6,677 bases of DNA from positions 1,077 through 7,753 of the forward strand of contig MHIR01000025.1 of the NCBI GenBank assembly GCA_001817615.1, given 5' to 3'. Numbering within the stretch: position 1 is the first letter of the stretch; each line of letters starts with the position of its first letter. The stretch is from Candidatus Buchananbacteria bacterium RIFCSPLOWO2_02_FULL_46_11b. GTDB lineage: Bacteria > Patescibacteriota > Patescibacteriia > Buchananbacterales > UBA6539. Below, piece by piece: positions 1 to 5,097 of this stretch. A program made the translations under genes and the position numbers. The notes below the pieces were generated by a model. The model was given only the letters and a program-made list of their open reading frames with translations, was not told the origin of the DNA and made no database searches.

Positions 1-348
1 GCCGGTTAAATTTAAATTATCCGCGGTGCCGGCCGAACCGACCCATAAAGAAGCAACTGATGTTGCCTGGCTGCCCATAAAAACGTCATCCTGGACATAT
101 AAATCCCCGCCCTGAAAATTCCAGGGATTTGGTTCTGTTCCATCCGCGCCGATATACAGGTAGCTGGTCGTGGTGGCCGAAGTGCTGGAAGCCCAGCCCG
201 TGACCGTCAGATTGCCGCCGGTGGTGATGCTTGAGCCGATCGTGGTGGCGGCGTAGACGATTGAAACGACAAAAAGCGCCGAGATCGCGATGACCGCCGC
301 GCTTTGAAAGAATGGCGAAAGTTTCGCTAATTTTCTTTTGATTTCCAT
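1..348 (-). CDS. Secreted or surface Ser/Thr-rich protein, N-terminal part (gene continues past the window edge)
   Basis: The reading frame is open from an ATG at 348 to the window edge and shows the first 116 residues. Residues 1-10 are basic (MEIKRKLAKL), about 13-33 are hydrophobic, and a signal-peptidase-like site VYA|ATT follows at 33/34, so the product should be exported. The mature start is low-complexity and rich in Thr, Ser and Gly (TTIGSSITTGGNLTVTG, then SSTSATTTTS), followed by short beta-type stretches, with NLTVTG and NLNLTG as possible first repeat units. This N-terminus resembles long repetitive surface proteins common in Parcubacteria; that is recognition from memory, not a search. 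The Shine-Dalgarno signal is weak. A good promoter lies at 427-455. Whether the protein is a fibre, an adhesin or a wall protein cannot be told without the C-terminal part. Confidence 0.8.
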   Translation of the reverse strand, partial: MEIKRKLAKLSPFFQSAAVIAISALFVVSIVYAATTIGSSITTGGNLTVTGWASSTSATTTSYLYIGADGTEPNPWNFQGGDLYVQDDVFMGSQATSVASLWVGSAGTADNLNLTG

Positions 349-426
349 AGTTTTAATTAAGGATTAAATTTTAATTTTTTTAAAAAATATATAAACTTAA
401 ATAGTATTTTAAGTCATCTGATATTT

Positions 427-455
427 ATTATAGCAGAAAATGAAGAAAATGTGAA
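427..455 (-). promoter_or_regulatory. Sigma70-type promoter for the secreted-protein gene
   Basis: On the minus strand, TTCACA (455-450, five of six matches to TTGACA) is separated by 17 bp from a perfect TATAAT (432-427). The TGC just before the -10 box also makes it an extended -10 element. Transcription would start near 420, giving a leader of about 72 nt before the ATG at 348. Spacing and consensus are strong; activity is inferred. Confidence 0.7.
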
Positions 456-462
456 AAAAACC

Positions 463-471
463 TGTGGATAA
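463..471 (-). promoter_or_regulatory. Perfect DnaA-box sequence (TTATCCACA)
   Basis: The minus strand reads TTATCCACA, the consensus DnaA box, 7 bp upstream of the -35 element of the secreted-protein promoter. Only this one copy was noticed, so it is not evidence of an origin. It could let DnaA influence the promoter, or it may be chance in an AT-rich spacer. Confidence 0.4.
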
Positions 472-587
472 CTTTTTACTTAAAATTAAATTATTTTAGC
501 TTATTTTAGCGATTTTTAGACAAAATTCGCTAAAAATTACTAAATTTAAAAAATTAAGAAAGTAAAAAAGTAAAAACTTAAGGGTTG

Positions 588-611
588 TTTTATTGCTTTA
601 TTGTTTTATTG
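588..611. repeat. Three tandem copies of an 8-bp unit (T/C)TTTATTG just after the cobO stop
   Basis: The plus strand reads TTTTATTG, CTTTATTG, TTTTATTG head to tail. The array begins 13 bases past the cobO stop codon (625-627) on the minus strand, where the transcript would read CAATAAAACAATAAAGCAAU. The same unit recurs after nrdJ at 1999-2030. No complementary arm was found nearby, unlike the nrdJ copy. Confidence 0.8.
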
Positions 612-624
612 ATTATGCCTTGCT

Positions 625-1146
625 TTAGTCCTCTATCCCTTTTCTGGCGGCTAAACCTTGCCGGTACGGGTGCTTGATTTCCTTCATTTCAGTCGCGTAA
701 TCGGCCAGTTCAATAATTTCTTTGCTCGCCCGGCGGCCGGTCAGAACCAACTCCGCTTTTTCCGGTTTTTCTTTAATCAATTTCACCGCTTCGCTTATTT
801 TTATCAGCTTGAAATAAACCGCCAAAAAAATTTCATCCAAAATCACCAGATCATACCGGCCGGAATTGATAACTTTTTTTGACCAGGCCAGGGCTTTTTT
901 AGCGGCCAATTTGTCCGGCCGGGCGCCGGCTTTTCTGATGAAAGTTTTCTGGCCGAAGCGCTTGACGGCTATTCCTTTAAGTCTTTTTAAGCTGTTCAGT
1001 TCGCTGCCAATTTGGCCTTTTAAAAACTGGATTAAGCAAACTTTATACCCGGCGCCCAAGGCGCGCAGGGCCAAACCCAAAGCCGCCGTGGTTTTGCCCT
1101 GGCCGTCGCCGGTATAGATATGGATTTTGCCCAGATTTGATTTCAT
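625..1146 (-). CDS. cobO: Cob(I)alamin (corrinoid) adenosyltransferase, CobO/BtuR family
   Basis: The enzyme transfers the 5'-deoxyadenosyl group of ATP to reduced corrinoid in the cytoplasm, giving adenosylcobalamin. The 173-residue product matches the family's compact length. An N-terminal strand leads into a P-loop, YTGDGQGKTTAALGLALRA (residues 11-29; Walker A at 13-20), followed by IQFLKGQ at 39-45, a Walker B-like VILDEI (101-106), LTGRRA (135-140), ATEM (151-154) and the closing KHPYRQGLAARKGIE. The ATG at 1146 is preferred because the motif core begins at once and it lies 7 bp after the upstream gene; a longer frame from a TTG at 1317 would overlap that gene out of frame. A weak AGGA lies upstream at 1161-1158. 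The evident client is the B12-dependent reductase encoded nearby, so the role is probably cofactor salvage; no corrinoid synthesis or uptake gene is visible. Confidence 0.93.
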   Translation of the reverse strand: MKSNLGKIHIYTGDGQGKTTAALGLALRALGAGYKVCLIQFLKGQIGSELNSLKRLKGIAVKRFGQKTFIRKAGARPDKLAAKKALAWSKKVINSGRYDLVILDEIFLAVYFKLIKISEAVKLIKEKPEKAELVLTGRRASKEIIELADYATEMKEIKHPYRQGLAARKGIED

Positions 1147-1153
1147 AAAAAAA

Positions 1154-1420
1154 TTAATCCTGCATGTCTTCCTGGATCGTAAGATGGGGAAAAGTTTTTT
1201 TATCCCGGTCTGCGGCAAATTCCGCTTCAATTTTTTTGCAAATTTCCCTGGCGTTATCCAATTTTTTTTGAAATTCAACCTTTTCTTGTGGCGCGGCTTG
1301 TCTATACTCTTCCTCAACCGCCTCCAAATTTTCCTTGGCGGCTAAATATGCCTTATATTTTCTGTCTATTTCTTCCGGCGTCAGCCCGCCCGAAGAATCG
1401 CGAAATATTTCTTTTTCCAT
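1154..1420 (-). CDS. Small charged coiled-coil protein of unknown function
   Basis: The gene encodes 88 residues from an ATG at 1420 to a TAA 7 bp ahead of cobO, so the two are probably co-transcribed. The product is soluble and highly charged, with no signal peptide or membrane segment. Residues about 14-70 are rich in Glu, Lys and Ala with heptad-like spacing (EEIDRKYKAYLAAKENLEAV and onward to KKIEAEFAADRDKK), which predicts a long helix or coiled coil. It has one cysteine (CKK near residue 60) and no catalytic motif. I do not recognise a family. The tight spacing with cobO supports its being real, but coiled-coil composition gives no function, and proximity alone does not show a role in corrinoid metabolism. 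No clear Shine-Dalgarno site precedes it. Confidence 0.7.
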   Translation of the reverse strand: MEKEIFRDSSGGLTPEEIDRKYKAYLAAKENLEAVEEEYRQAAPQEKVEFQKKLDNAREICKKIEAEFAADRDKKTFPHLTIQEDMQD

Positions 1421-1451
1421 GCGATATGAATGATTAAAGGCTAATAACTAT

Positions 1452-1480
1452 ATTATACTCCAATTATCAGCCGAGATAAA
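1452..1480 (-). promoter_or_regulatory. Possible promoter for the coiled-coil gene and cobO
   Basis: The minus strand has a perfect TATAAT at 1457-1452, placing a start near 1445 and a leader of about 25 nt. The -35 region at 17 bp spacing (TTTATC, 1480-1475) matches the consensus at only three positions. It would be back to back with the plus-strand promoter at 1490-1517. Confidence 0.4.
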
Positions 1481-1489
1481 GCCTTTGCC

Positions 1490-1517
1490 TTGACAAATTA
1501 AAAAAATTGTCTATAAT
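1490..1517 (+). promoter_or_regulatory. Consensus sigma70 promoter for the 112-residue gene
   Basis: TTGACA (1490-1495) and TATAAT (1512-1517) are both perfect consensus hexamers with a 16-bp spacer. Transcription would start near 1524, giving a leader of about 60 nt that contains the palindrome at 1536-1565. This is the strongest promoter in the window by sequence. Confidence 0.85.
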
Positions 1518-1535
1518 AAATAAAAGTGAATTAAA

Positions 1536-1565
1536 AGCAGCGACCGGCCGCGGCCGGTCGCTGCT
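1536..1565. repeat. 30-bp perfect GC-rich palindrome in the leader of the 112-residue gene
   Basis: The left half AGCAGCGACCGGCCG (1536-1550) is followed directly by its exact reverse complement (1551-1565). In RNA it would fold into a very stable stem of about 13 bp with a 4-nt loop, ending 8 nt before the AGGAG ribosome binding site. There is no U-run after it on the plus strand, so it is not an intrinsic terminator in that direction; on the minus strand it is followed by TTTAATT, a weak terminator-like arrangement. It could protect the mRNA 5' end, tune initiation, or be a DNA site for a dimeric regulator. Confidence 0.9.
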
Positions 1566-1573
1566 GAATCAAA

Positions 1574-1578
1574 AGGAG
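1574..1578 (+). promoter_or_regulatory. Strong ribosome binding site AGGAG
   Basis: AGGAG lies 5 nt before the ATG at 1584 and fixes that start. It is notable because the minus-strand genes here have weak or no Shine-Dalgarno sequence. Confidence 0.85.
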
Positions 1579-1583
1579 AAGAG

Positions 1584-1922
1584 ATGAGTAAGAGGAAAAA
1601 AACACCGCCCATGATCGCCGACCCGAAAGCCGTCAAGGCGGCGGCCGGGGAAATTGAAAGCCAGGTGAAAAAAATGTGCCAGGCCGTGCCGGCCAGCCTG
1701 CAGGATATTTTCAATCGCGGCGTAGTTTTGCAGCTGCTTTATAACAGCCAAGCCCAAATAAAAATCTTTCACAAAAACCGGCTGAAAAACCGGCAAGAAG
1801 CCGAAGTTTGGCTGGCCAATTACTTGGCCGCGCCGCTTAAAGCCTGGCGCCCGTTCGGGGTGGAATTTAGCCGCCACCATTGGCACGGCGATATGTTCAT
1901 TGTCATTTTGAAGAAAAAATAA
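1584..1922 (+). CDS. Basic protein of unknown function, 112 residues
   Basis: This is the only plus-strand gene in the window. Its signals are unusually complete: consensus promoter, AGGAG 5 nt before the ATG, TAA stop and an immediate intrinsic terminator, so it is almost certainly a real single-gene transcription unit. The product starts with a basic segment (MSKRKKTPP), has a probably helical region at about 15-60 (PKAVKAAAGEIESQVKKMCQ, one Cys at 32), a Lys/Arg-rich patch near 60-70, a helix with EVWLANYLAAPLKAW (about 73-87), then FSRHHWHGDMFIVIL with a His cluster at 98-101 and a terminal KKK. There is no signal peptide or clear membrane segment. I do not recognise a family. The positive charge would suit nucleic-acid or ribosome binding and the His cluster could bind a metal, but both are guesses from composition. 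Confidence 0.82.
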   Translation: MSKRKKTPPMIADPKAVKAAAGEIESQVKKMCQAVPASLQDIFNRGVVLQLLYNSQAQIKIFHKNRLKNRQEAEVWLANYLAAPLKAWRPFGVEFSRHHWHGDMFIVILKKK

Positions 1923-1923
1923 C

Positions 1924-1949
1924 AGGCCAATGAGATATTGGCCTTTTTT
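1924..1949 (+). terminator. Rho-independent terminator of the 112-residue gene
   Basis: AGGCCAAT (1924-1931) pairs with ATTGGCCT (1937-1944) around a 5-nt GAGAT loop, and a run of six T (1944-1949) follows. The stem starts one base after the stop codon. On the opposite strand the same stem is followed by GTTATTTTTT, so it may also stop read-through from nrdJ. Confidence 0.9.
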
Positions 1950-1957
1950 ATTTAAGT

Positions 1958-2014
1958 CAATAAAGCAATAAAACAAGGGGTCAAAATATGACTGGCTGTT
2001 TTATTGCTTTATTG
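1958..2014. repeat. Hairpin with perfect 18-bp arms between convergent genes
   Basis: CAATAAAGCAATAAAACA (1958-1975) is the exact reverse complement of TGTTTTATTGCTTTATTG (1997-2014), with a 21-nt loop. The right arm is part of the 8-bp tandem array after nrdJ, and the left arm carries the complementary unit. It lies between the converging 112-residue gene and nrdJ, so it may end nrdJ transcripts or protect their 3' ends. Neither strand has a clean following U-run. Confidence 0.85.
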
Positions 2015-2030
2015 CTTTATTGCTTTATTG
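1999..2030. repeat. Four tandem copies of an 8-bp unit directly after the nrdJ stop
   Basis: TTTTATTG followed by three exact CTTTATTG copies fills 1999-2030, ending two bases before the nrdJ stop codon complement (2033-2035). On the nrdJ transcript it reads CAAUAAAG repeated. It is the same unit as the array after cobO. Confidence 0.9.
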
Positions 2031-2032
2031 AT

Positions 2033-4411
2033 TTACCCGCATTTGGAAAAACCGCAGCCGCGGCATTTCAGGCAGCCTTCGGCAATTTCCAAAAGACTGC
2101 CGCATTCCGGGCATTCCGGCGCCGTGCCGAAGTCGGCGATTGAGCGCTTGAGATTCAGGCCGTTGCCGTTCTTTCCATGGCCGTTGTGATTGAACAGAGG
2201 CGCGGCCGGAATCGGCGGCTTGGCCATTGATTCTTTGCTGACTTGAGCCGAGGAATGAAATTCCAGGCCTAATTGGGGCTGTTCGCGGGTGAGATGATGC
2301 TCCAGAATCTGGGCGATCGCGTCAGGCAGGGAAAGCACCATGCCCCATTCGGTCCAGGAAGGCATGGGCCCGCGGATGCCTTTAATTTGCTTGATGACTT
2401 CTTCGGCCGGGATATTGGAGCGCAAAGCCAGGGAAATCAGCCGGCAAACGGCTTCGGATTTAGCGGAAAAAAAGCCGCCGGCCTTGCCAATGGTGGCAAA
2501 AACCTCAAAGGGCTTGTTTTGCTCGTCGTCATTGATCGTCACGAATAAATCGCCGTAAGAAGTGTTAATTTTATAAGTCGTGCCGCGCATGGCCGAAGGC
2601 CGTTCGCGCTTGAAAAACGGCGCCGCTAAAGCGGCGGCCGGCTCTTGGGCTTGGCTTTGGCCGCTCTTGCCGGCGGTTAAAACCTGAACCTCGCGGCTGC
2701 CGTCGCGGTAAATGGTAACGCCTTTGCAGCCGGTTTCATAAGCCAATAAATAAGCTTTAGCCACATCTTCTTTGGCGGCGGAATTGGGGAAATTGATGGT
2801 TTTGGAAACCGCGTTGTCAACGTATTTTTGGAAAGCCGCCTGCATCCGGATATGCCAATCCGGGGCAATGTCGTGGGCGGTGACAAAAATCCTTTTTACC
2901 GCCTCGGGCACCTCGGCCAGATCCTTAATTGAGCCATGTTCGGAAACTTTTTCCATTAATTCCCTGGAATAAAAGCCCTTGGCTTTGGCGATCTCCTCAA
3001 AAAACGGATTGACTTCCACTAATTCCACCCACTCGTCGCCTTTCTTGCCGATATGGGATTTGCGCACGTAAGCCAGGGCGTAATACGGCTCAATGCCCGA
3101 AGAGCAATTGGCAATCACGCTTAAGGTGCCGGTCGGCGCGATCGTGGTCCGGGTGGCGTTGCGGATGCCGTCGCTTTCGGCGGTGTCGTAAAGACTGCCT
3201 TCAAAATTGGGAAAAACGCCTTTTTCTTTGGCCAGGGCAACGGAAGTCTGATCAGCGGCGGTTTTGATGAATTTCATCGCCTTCTCGGCCAGATTAATCG
3301 CTTCCTGGGAATTATAAGCGATATTCAGCTGGACCAGCAAGTCCGCCCAGCCCATAATGCCCAAGCCGATTTTCCGGTTGCCTTTGGTCGTCTTGTCAAT
3401 TTCGGCAATCGGATATTTATTCAGGTCAATGACGTTATCCAAAAATCTGACGGCGATTTTAACGACTTCTTCCAGGCGCTCGTAATTGATTTTTCCGTCT
3501 TGGCAAAAATTCGCCAAATTAATTGACCCCAGATTGCAGGATTCGTAAGGCAATAAAGGCTGCTCGCCGCAAGGATTGGTGCTTTCAATTTGGCCGGCGT
3601 GGGGCGTGGGGTTGAATTTATTGATGGTATCAATGAAAATCACGCCCGGGTCGCCGTTTTTCCAGGCCTGGGAGACGATTTTATCCCAAACCTCTTTGGC
3701 CGAAAGCCGGCCGGCGTTTTTGCCGTCGCGCGGATTGACTAAATCATATTCATCGTCCTTATCCAGGGCGGCCATGAATTTATCGGTAATGGCCACCGAG
3801 ATATTGAAATTATTCAGCTTGTTATTGTCTGCTTTGCAGGCAATAAACTCCAGAATATCGGGATGGTCAATCCTTAAAATGCCCATATTGGCCCCGCGGC
3901 GCGTCCCGCCCTGCTTAATCGTGTCCGTGGCCGCGTCAAAAACCGACATAAAGGAAATCGGGCCTGAAGCCGAACCGGAAGTGGAGCTGACCCGGTCTTT
4001 GGCCGGCCGCAGGCGGGAAAAAGAAAAACCCGTGCCGCCGCCGGATTTATGGATTAAGGCCGTATTTTTAATGGCTTCAAAAATGCCTTCCATGGAATCG
4101 TCAACCGGCAAGACGAAACAAGCGGACAGCTGGCCTAATTTGGTCCCGGCGCCGGTAAAAGTCGGGCTGTTGGGCAAAAATTCCAAATTGACCATGGCTT
4201 CCAAAAAAGCCCGCTCCAACTCGTCTCTTTTTTCCTGGGAAAGATTGTATTTGTCTTCGGCTTTAATAATAAAACCGGCCACCCGCCGAAACATTTCCAG
4301 CGGTTTTTCGGCCAGCTTGCCTTCTTCGTCTTTCAGCAAATACCGGCTTTCCAAAACCTTTAGAGCGTTCTTGGTTAATTTTAATTTTGGTTCGCCGACG
4401 CCGAAGATCAT
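2033..4411 (-). CDS. nrdJ: Class II (adenosylcobalamin-dependent) ribonucleoside-diphosphate reductase
   Basis: The enzyme reduces ribonucleotides to deoxyribonucleotides with a radical started by adenosylcobalamin. Positions are for the 792-residue form from the ATG at 4411. The barrel motifs are complete: LPNSPTFTGAG with SACFVLP (redox Cys98), GGGTGFSFSRLRP, KQGGTRRGANMG, then NPCGEQ with Asn279, thiyl-radical Cys281 and Glu283, and ESCNLGS with redox Cys292. The 11-residue gap between Cys281 and Cys292 matches my recollection of the Thermotoga enzyme. PTGTLSVIANCSSGIEPYYA and the DWHIRMQAAFQKYVDNA region follow. A TSCPD-type domain lies at about 604-700 (motif here TSYGDLFVT), and a Cys-rich tail with Cys at 767, 770, 780, 783, 786 and 791 supplies redox or zinc ligands. 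No intein or frameshift is seen. A TTG at 4426 would add five residues, but neither start has a Shine-Dalgarno. No NrdR box or cobalamin riboswitch was found upstream. Confidence 0.97.
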   Translation of the reverse strand: MIFGVGEPKLKLTKNALKVLESRYLLKDEEGKLAEKPLEMFRRVAGFIIKAEDKYNLSQEKRDELERAFLEAMVNLEFLPNSPTFTGAGTKLGQLSACFVLPVDDSMEGIFEAIKNTALIHKSGGGTGFSFSRLRPAKDRVSSTSGSASGPISFMSVFDAATDTIKQGGTRRGANMGILRIDHPDILEFIACKADNNKLNNFNISVAITDKFMAALDKDDEYDLVNPRDGKNAGRLSAKEVWDKIVSQAWKNGDPGVIFIDTINKFNPTPHAGQIESTNPCGEQPLLPYESCNLGSINLANFCQDGKINYERLEEVVKIAVRFLDNVIDLNKYPIAEIDKTTKGNRKIGLGIMGWADLLVQLNIAYNSQEAINLAEKAMKFIKTAADQTSVALAKEKGVFPNFEGSLYDTAESDGIRNATRTTIAPTGTLSVIANCSSGIEPYYALAYVRKSHIGKKGDEWVELVEVNPFFEEIAKAKGFYSRELMEKVSEHGSIKDLAEVPEAVKRIFVTAHDIAPDWHIRMQAAFQKYVDNAVSKTINFPNSAAKEDVAKAYLLAYETGCKGVTIYRDGSREVQVLTAGKSGQSQAQEPAAALAAPFFKRERPSAMRGTTYKINTSYGDLFVTINDDEQNKPFEVFATIGKAGGFFSAKSEAVCRLISLALRSNIPAEEVIKQIKGIRGPMPSWTEWGMVLSLPDAIAQILEHHLTREQPQLGLEFHSSAQVSKESMAKPPIPAAPLFNHNGHGKNGNGLNLKRSIADFGTAPECPECGSLLEIAEGCLKCRGCGFSKCG

Positions 4412-4488
4412 ATATTTAAAATTCAATTAAATGGCTATTTTAATTTTTTTAGGTTAAATCAATATTTTAATATAAAAAATAAGCTACC

Positions 4489-4526
4489 CGCAAAAAAACG
4501 CGAAATCTTGCGCGAAATTACGCAAA
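4489..4526. repeat. Left phased array of CGC(G/A)AA at the 3' end of the GxxExxY gene
   Basis: CGCAAA (4489), CGCGAA (4499), CGCGAA (4511) and CGCAAA (4521) recur at 10-12 bp steps, about one helical turn apart. The 20-bp core at 4498-4517 (ACGCGAAATCTTGCGCGAAA) is the exact reverse complement of 4940-4959. The array overlaps the last codons and stop of the gene. Confidence 0.85.
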
Positions 4527-4925
4527 AGGCCGAGATTTCTCACGAGCGGTGTCATAGATTCGACGAACCATTTCCACGCCGCCGGGTTTGCCAAAATTAA
4601 CCAAATAGCCGACTTTATATTCTGAACCTTTCAAATAATCCCAAAATTGCTTCTGATCTCCTTTAGTTAAAAAAGATTTCGCTTTCAATTCAATAATAAT
4701 TTGCTCATTGGCGACAATATCAGGAATATAGGCGCCCACCTTTTTACCTTGATAATAAACTTTGATTTGCTTTTCTTTTTCAATATTTATTTTTCTTGAT
4801 TTTAATTCTTCAACTAATGCGTTATGATAAACTGATTCCTTAAAAGAACATCCTAACGTTTTATAGACTTTAAATATCGCCCCTTGCACCTCATAAGACA
4901 ATTCTTTATAAAGTATCTCCGGCAT
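4518..4925 (-). CDS. GxxExxY-family protein, PD-(D/E)XK nuclease-like
   Basis: The 135-residue product from the ATG at 4925 has the usual length of this small family. Its order is helix (ELSYEVQGAIFKVYKTLG, about 8-25), the family motif in variant form SFKESVY (27-33; the first Gly replaced by Ser, Glu30 and Tyr33 kept), QIKVYYQGKKVGAYIPD (Asp69), IIIELKA (Glu79, Lys81) and QKQFWDYLKGSEYKVGYLVNFG. Asp69 with Glu79-x-Lys81 fits a PD-(D/E)XK nuclease core, so catalysis is plausible, but the family's role is not established. A frame from a TTG at 5087 would add 54 residues read through repeats and is rejected. A hand count over 4561-4920 gives 118 G/C in 360 bases (33%), against 125 of 240 (52%) in four nrdJ lines (2701, 3121, 3601 and 4021), which suggests transfer. 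Inverted CGC(G/A)AA arrays flank the gene, and the left one supplies its last codons. No Shine-Dalgarno is seen. Confidence 0.88.
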   Translation of the reverse strand: MPEILYKELSYEVQGAIFKVYKTLGCSFKESVYHNALVEELKSRKINIEKEKQIKVYYQGKKVGAYIPDIVANEQIIIELKAKSFLTKGDQKQFWDYLKGSEYKVGYLVNFGKPGGVEMVRRIYDTAREKSRPFA

Positions 4926-4930
4926 AGCAT

Positions 4931-4969
4931 TTCGCGTTTTTTCGCGCAAGATTTCGCGTCTTTTTCGCG
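4931..4969. repeat. Right phased array of TTCGCG upstream of the GxxExxY start
   Basis: TTCGCG occurs at 4931, 4941, 4953 and 4964, again at 10-12 bp steps, and is the inverted counterpart of the left array. The exact 20-bp partner of the left core is TTTCGCGCAAGATTTCGCGT at 4940-4959. The array begins 5 bp upstream of the start codon, where the gene's leader would lie, so it could also be its operator. Confidence 0.85.
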
Positions 4970-5060
4970 GTTTAAATGAATAAAAAATAAGACAAAAATG
5001 CCTTATTAAAATTTTCAAGCCCTCCGTTTTTGTTTTAACCGTGTTTATTTTATTTTTTCT

Positions 5061-5096
5061 AACAAGCTGGTTAAGCGAGTTAAACAAGTTAAGCCC
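5061..5096. repeat. Four degenerate copies of a 9-bp unit (GTTAAGCRA-like)
   Basis: The plus strand reads AACAAGCTG, GTTAAGCGA, GTTAAACAA, GTTAAGCCC. The unit resembles the complement of the TTGCTGAAC repeats after ftsZ (GTTCAGCAA on the minus strand), so it looks like a decayed member of the same repeat class in the opposite orientation. Confidence 0.6.
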
Positions 5097-5097
5097 G

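Larger units (their letters stand above)
349..624. other. AT-rich spacer between the secreted-protein gene and cobO
   Basis: No credible gene was found. Besides the promoter and DnaA box, it holds a direct repeat of TTATTTTAGC (491-500 and 501-510) and an inverted repeat, TTTTAGCGA (504-512) with TCGCTAAAA (527-535), that could form a 9-bp stem with a 14-nt loop. Two copies of AGTAAAAA lie at 561-576. The stem is downstream of cobO on its transcript but has no clear following U-run, so calling it a terminator would be speculative. Confidence 0.55.

Noticed and set aside
463..471. Chromosomal replication origin at the DnaA box
   Set aside because: A single box without a cluster, and no dnaA or dnaN gene nearby.
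625..1317. Longer CobO reading frame starting at a TTG at 1317
   Set aside because: The added 57 residues are basic and unrelated to the family, there is no ribosome binding site, and they would overlap the well-formed 88-residue gene in another frame. The family begins at the ATG at 1146.
1569..1976. 135-codon minus-strand frame opposite the 112-residue gene
   Set aside because: It would cover the terminator and the ribosome binding site of a gene with complete plus-strand signals, and has no initiation signals of its own.
4412..4426. TTG start giving NrdJ five extra residues
   Set aside because: The sequence cannot fully exclude it, but an ATG lies five codons in and neither site has a Shine-Dalgarno, so the ATG is the simpler choice.
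3576..4430. 284-codon plus-strand frame opposite nrdJ
   Set aside because: It is the antisense of a certain gene, Ser/Leu-rich as expected of a shadow frame, with no promoter or ribosome binding site.
4518..5087. Longer GxxExxY reading frame starting at a TTG at 5087
   Set aside because: The extension is read through the CGCGAA array and AT-rich spacer, and the family length and motifs fit the ATG at 4925.
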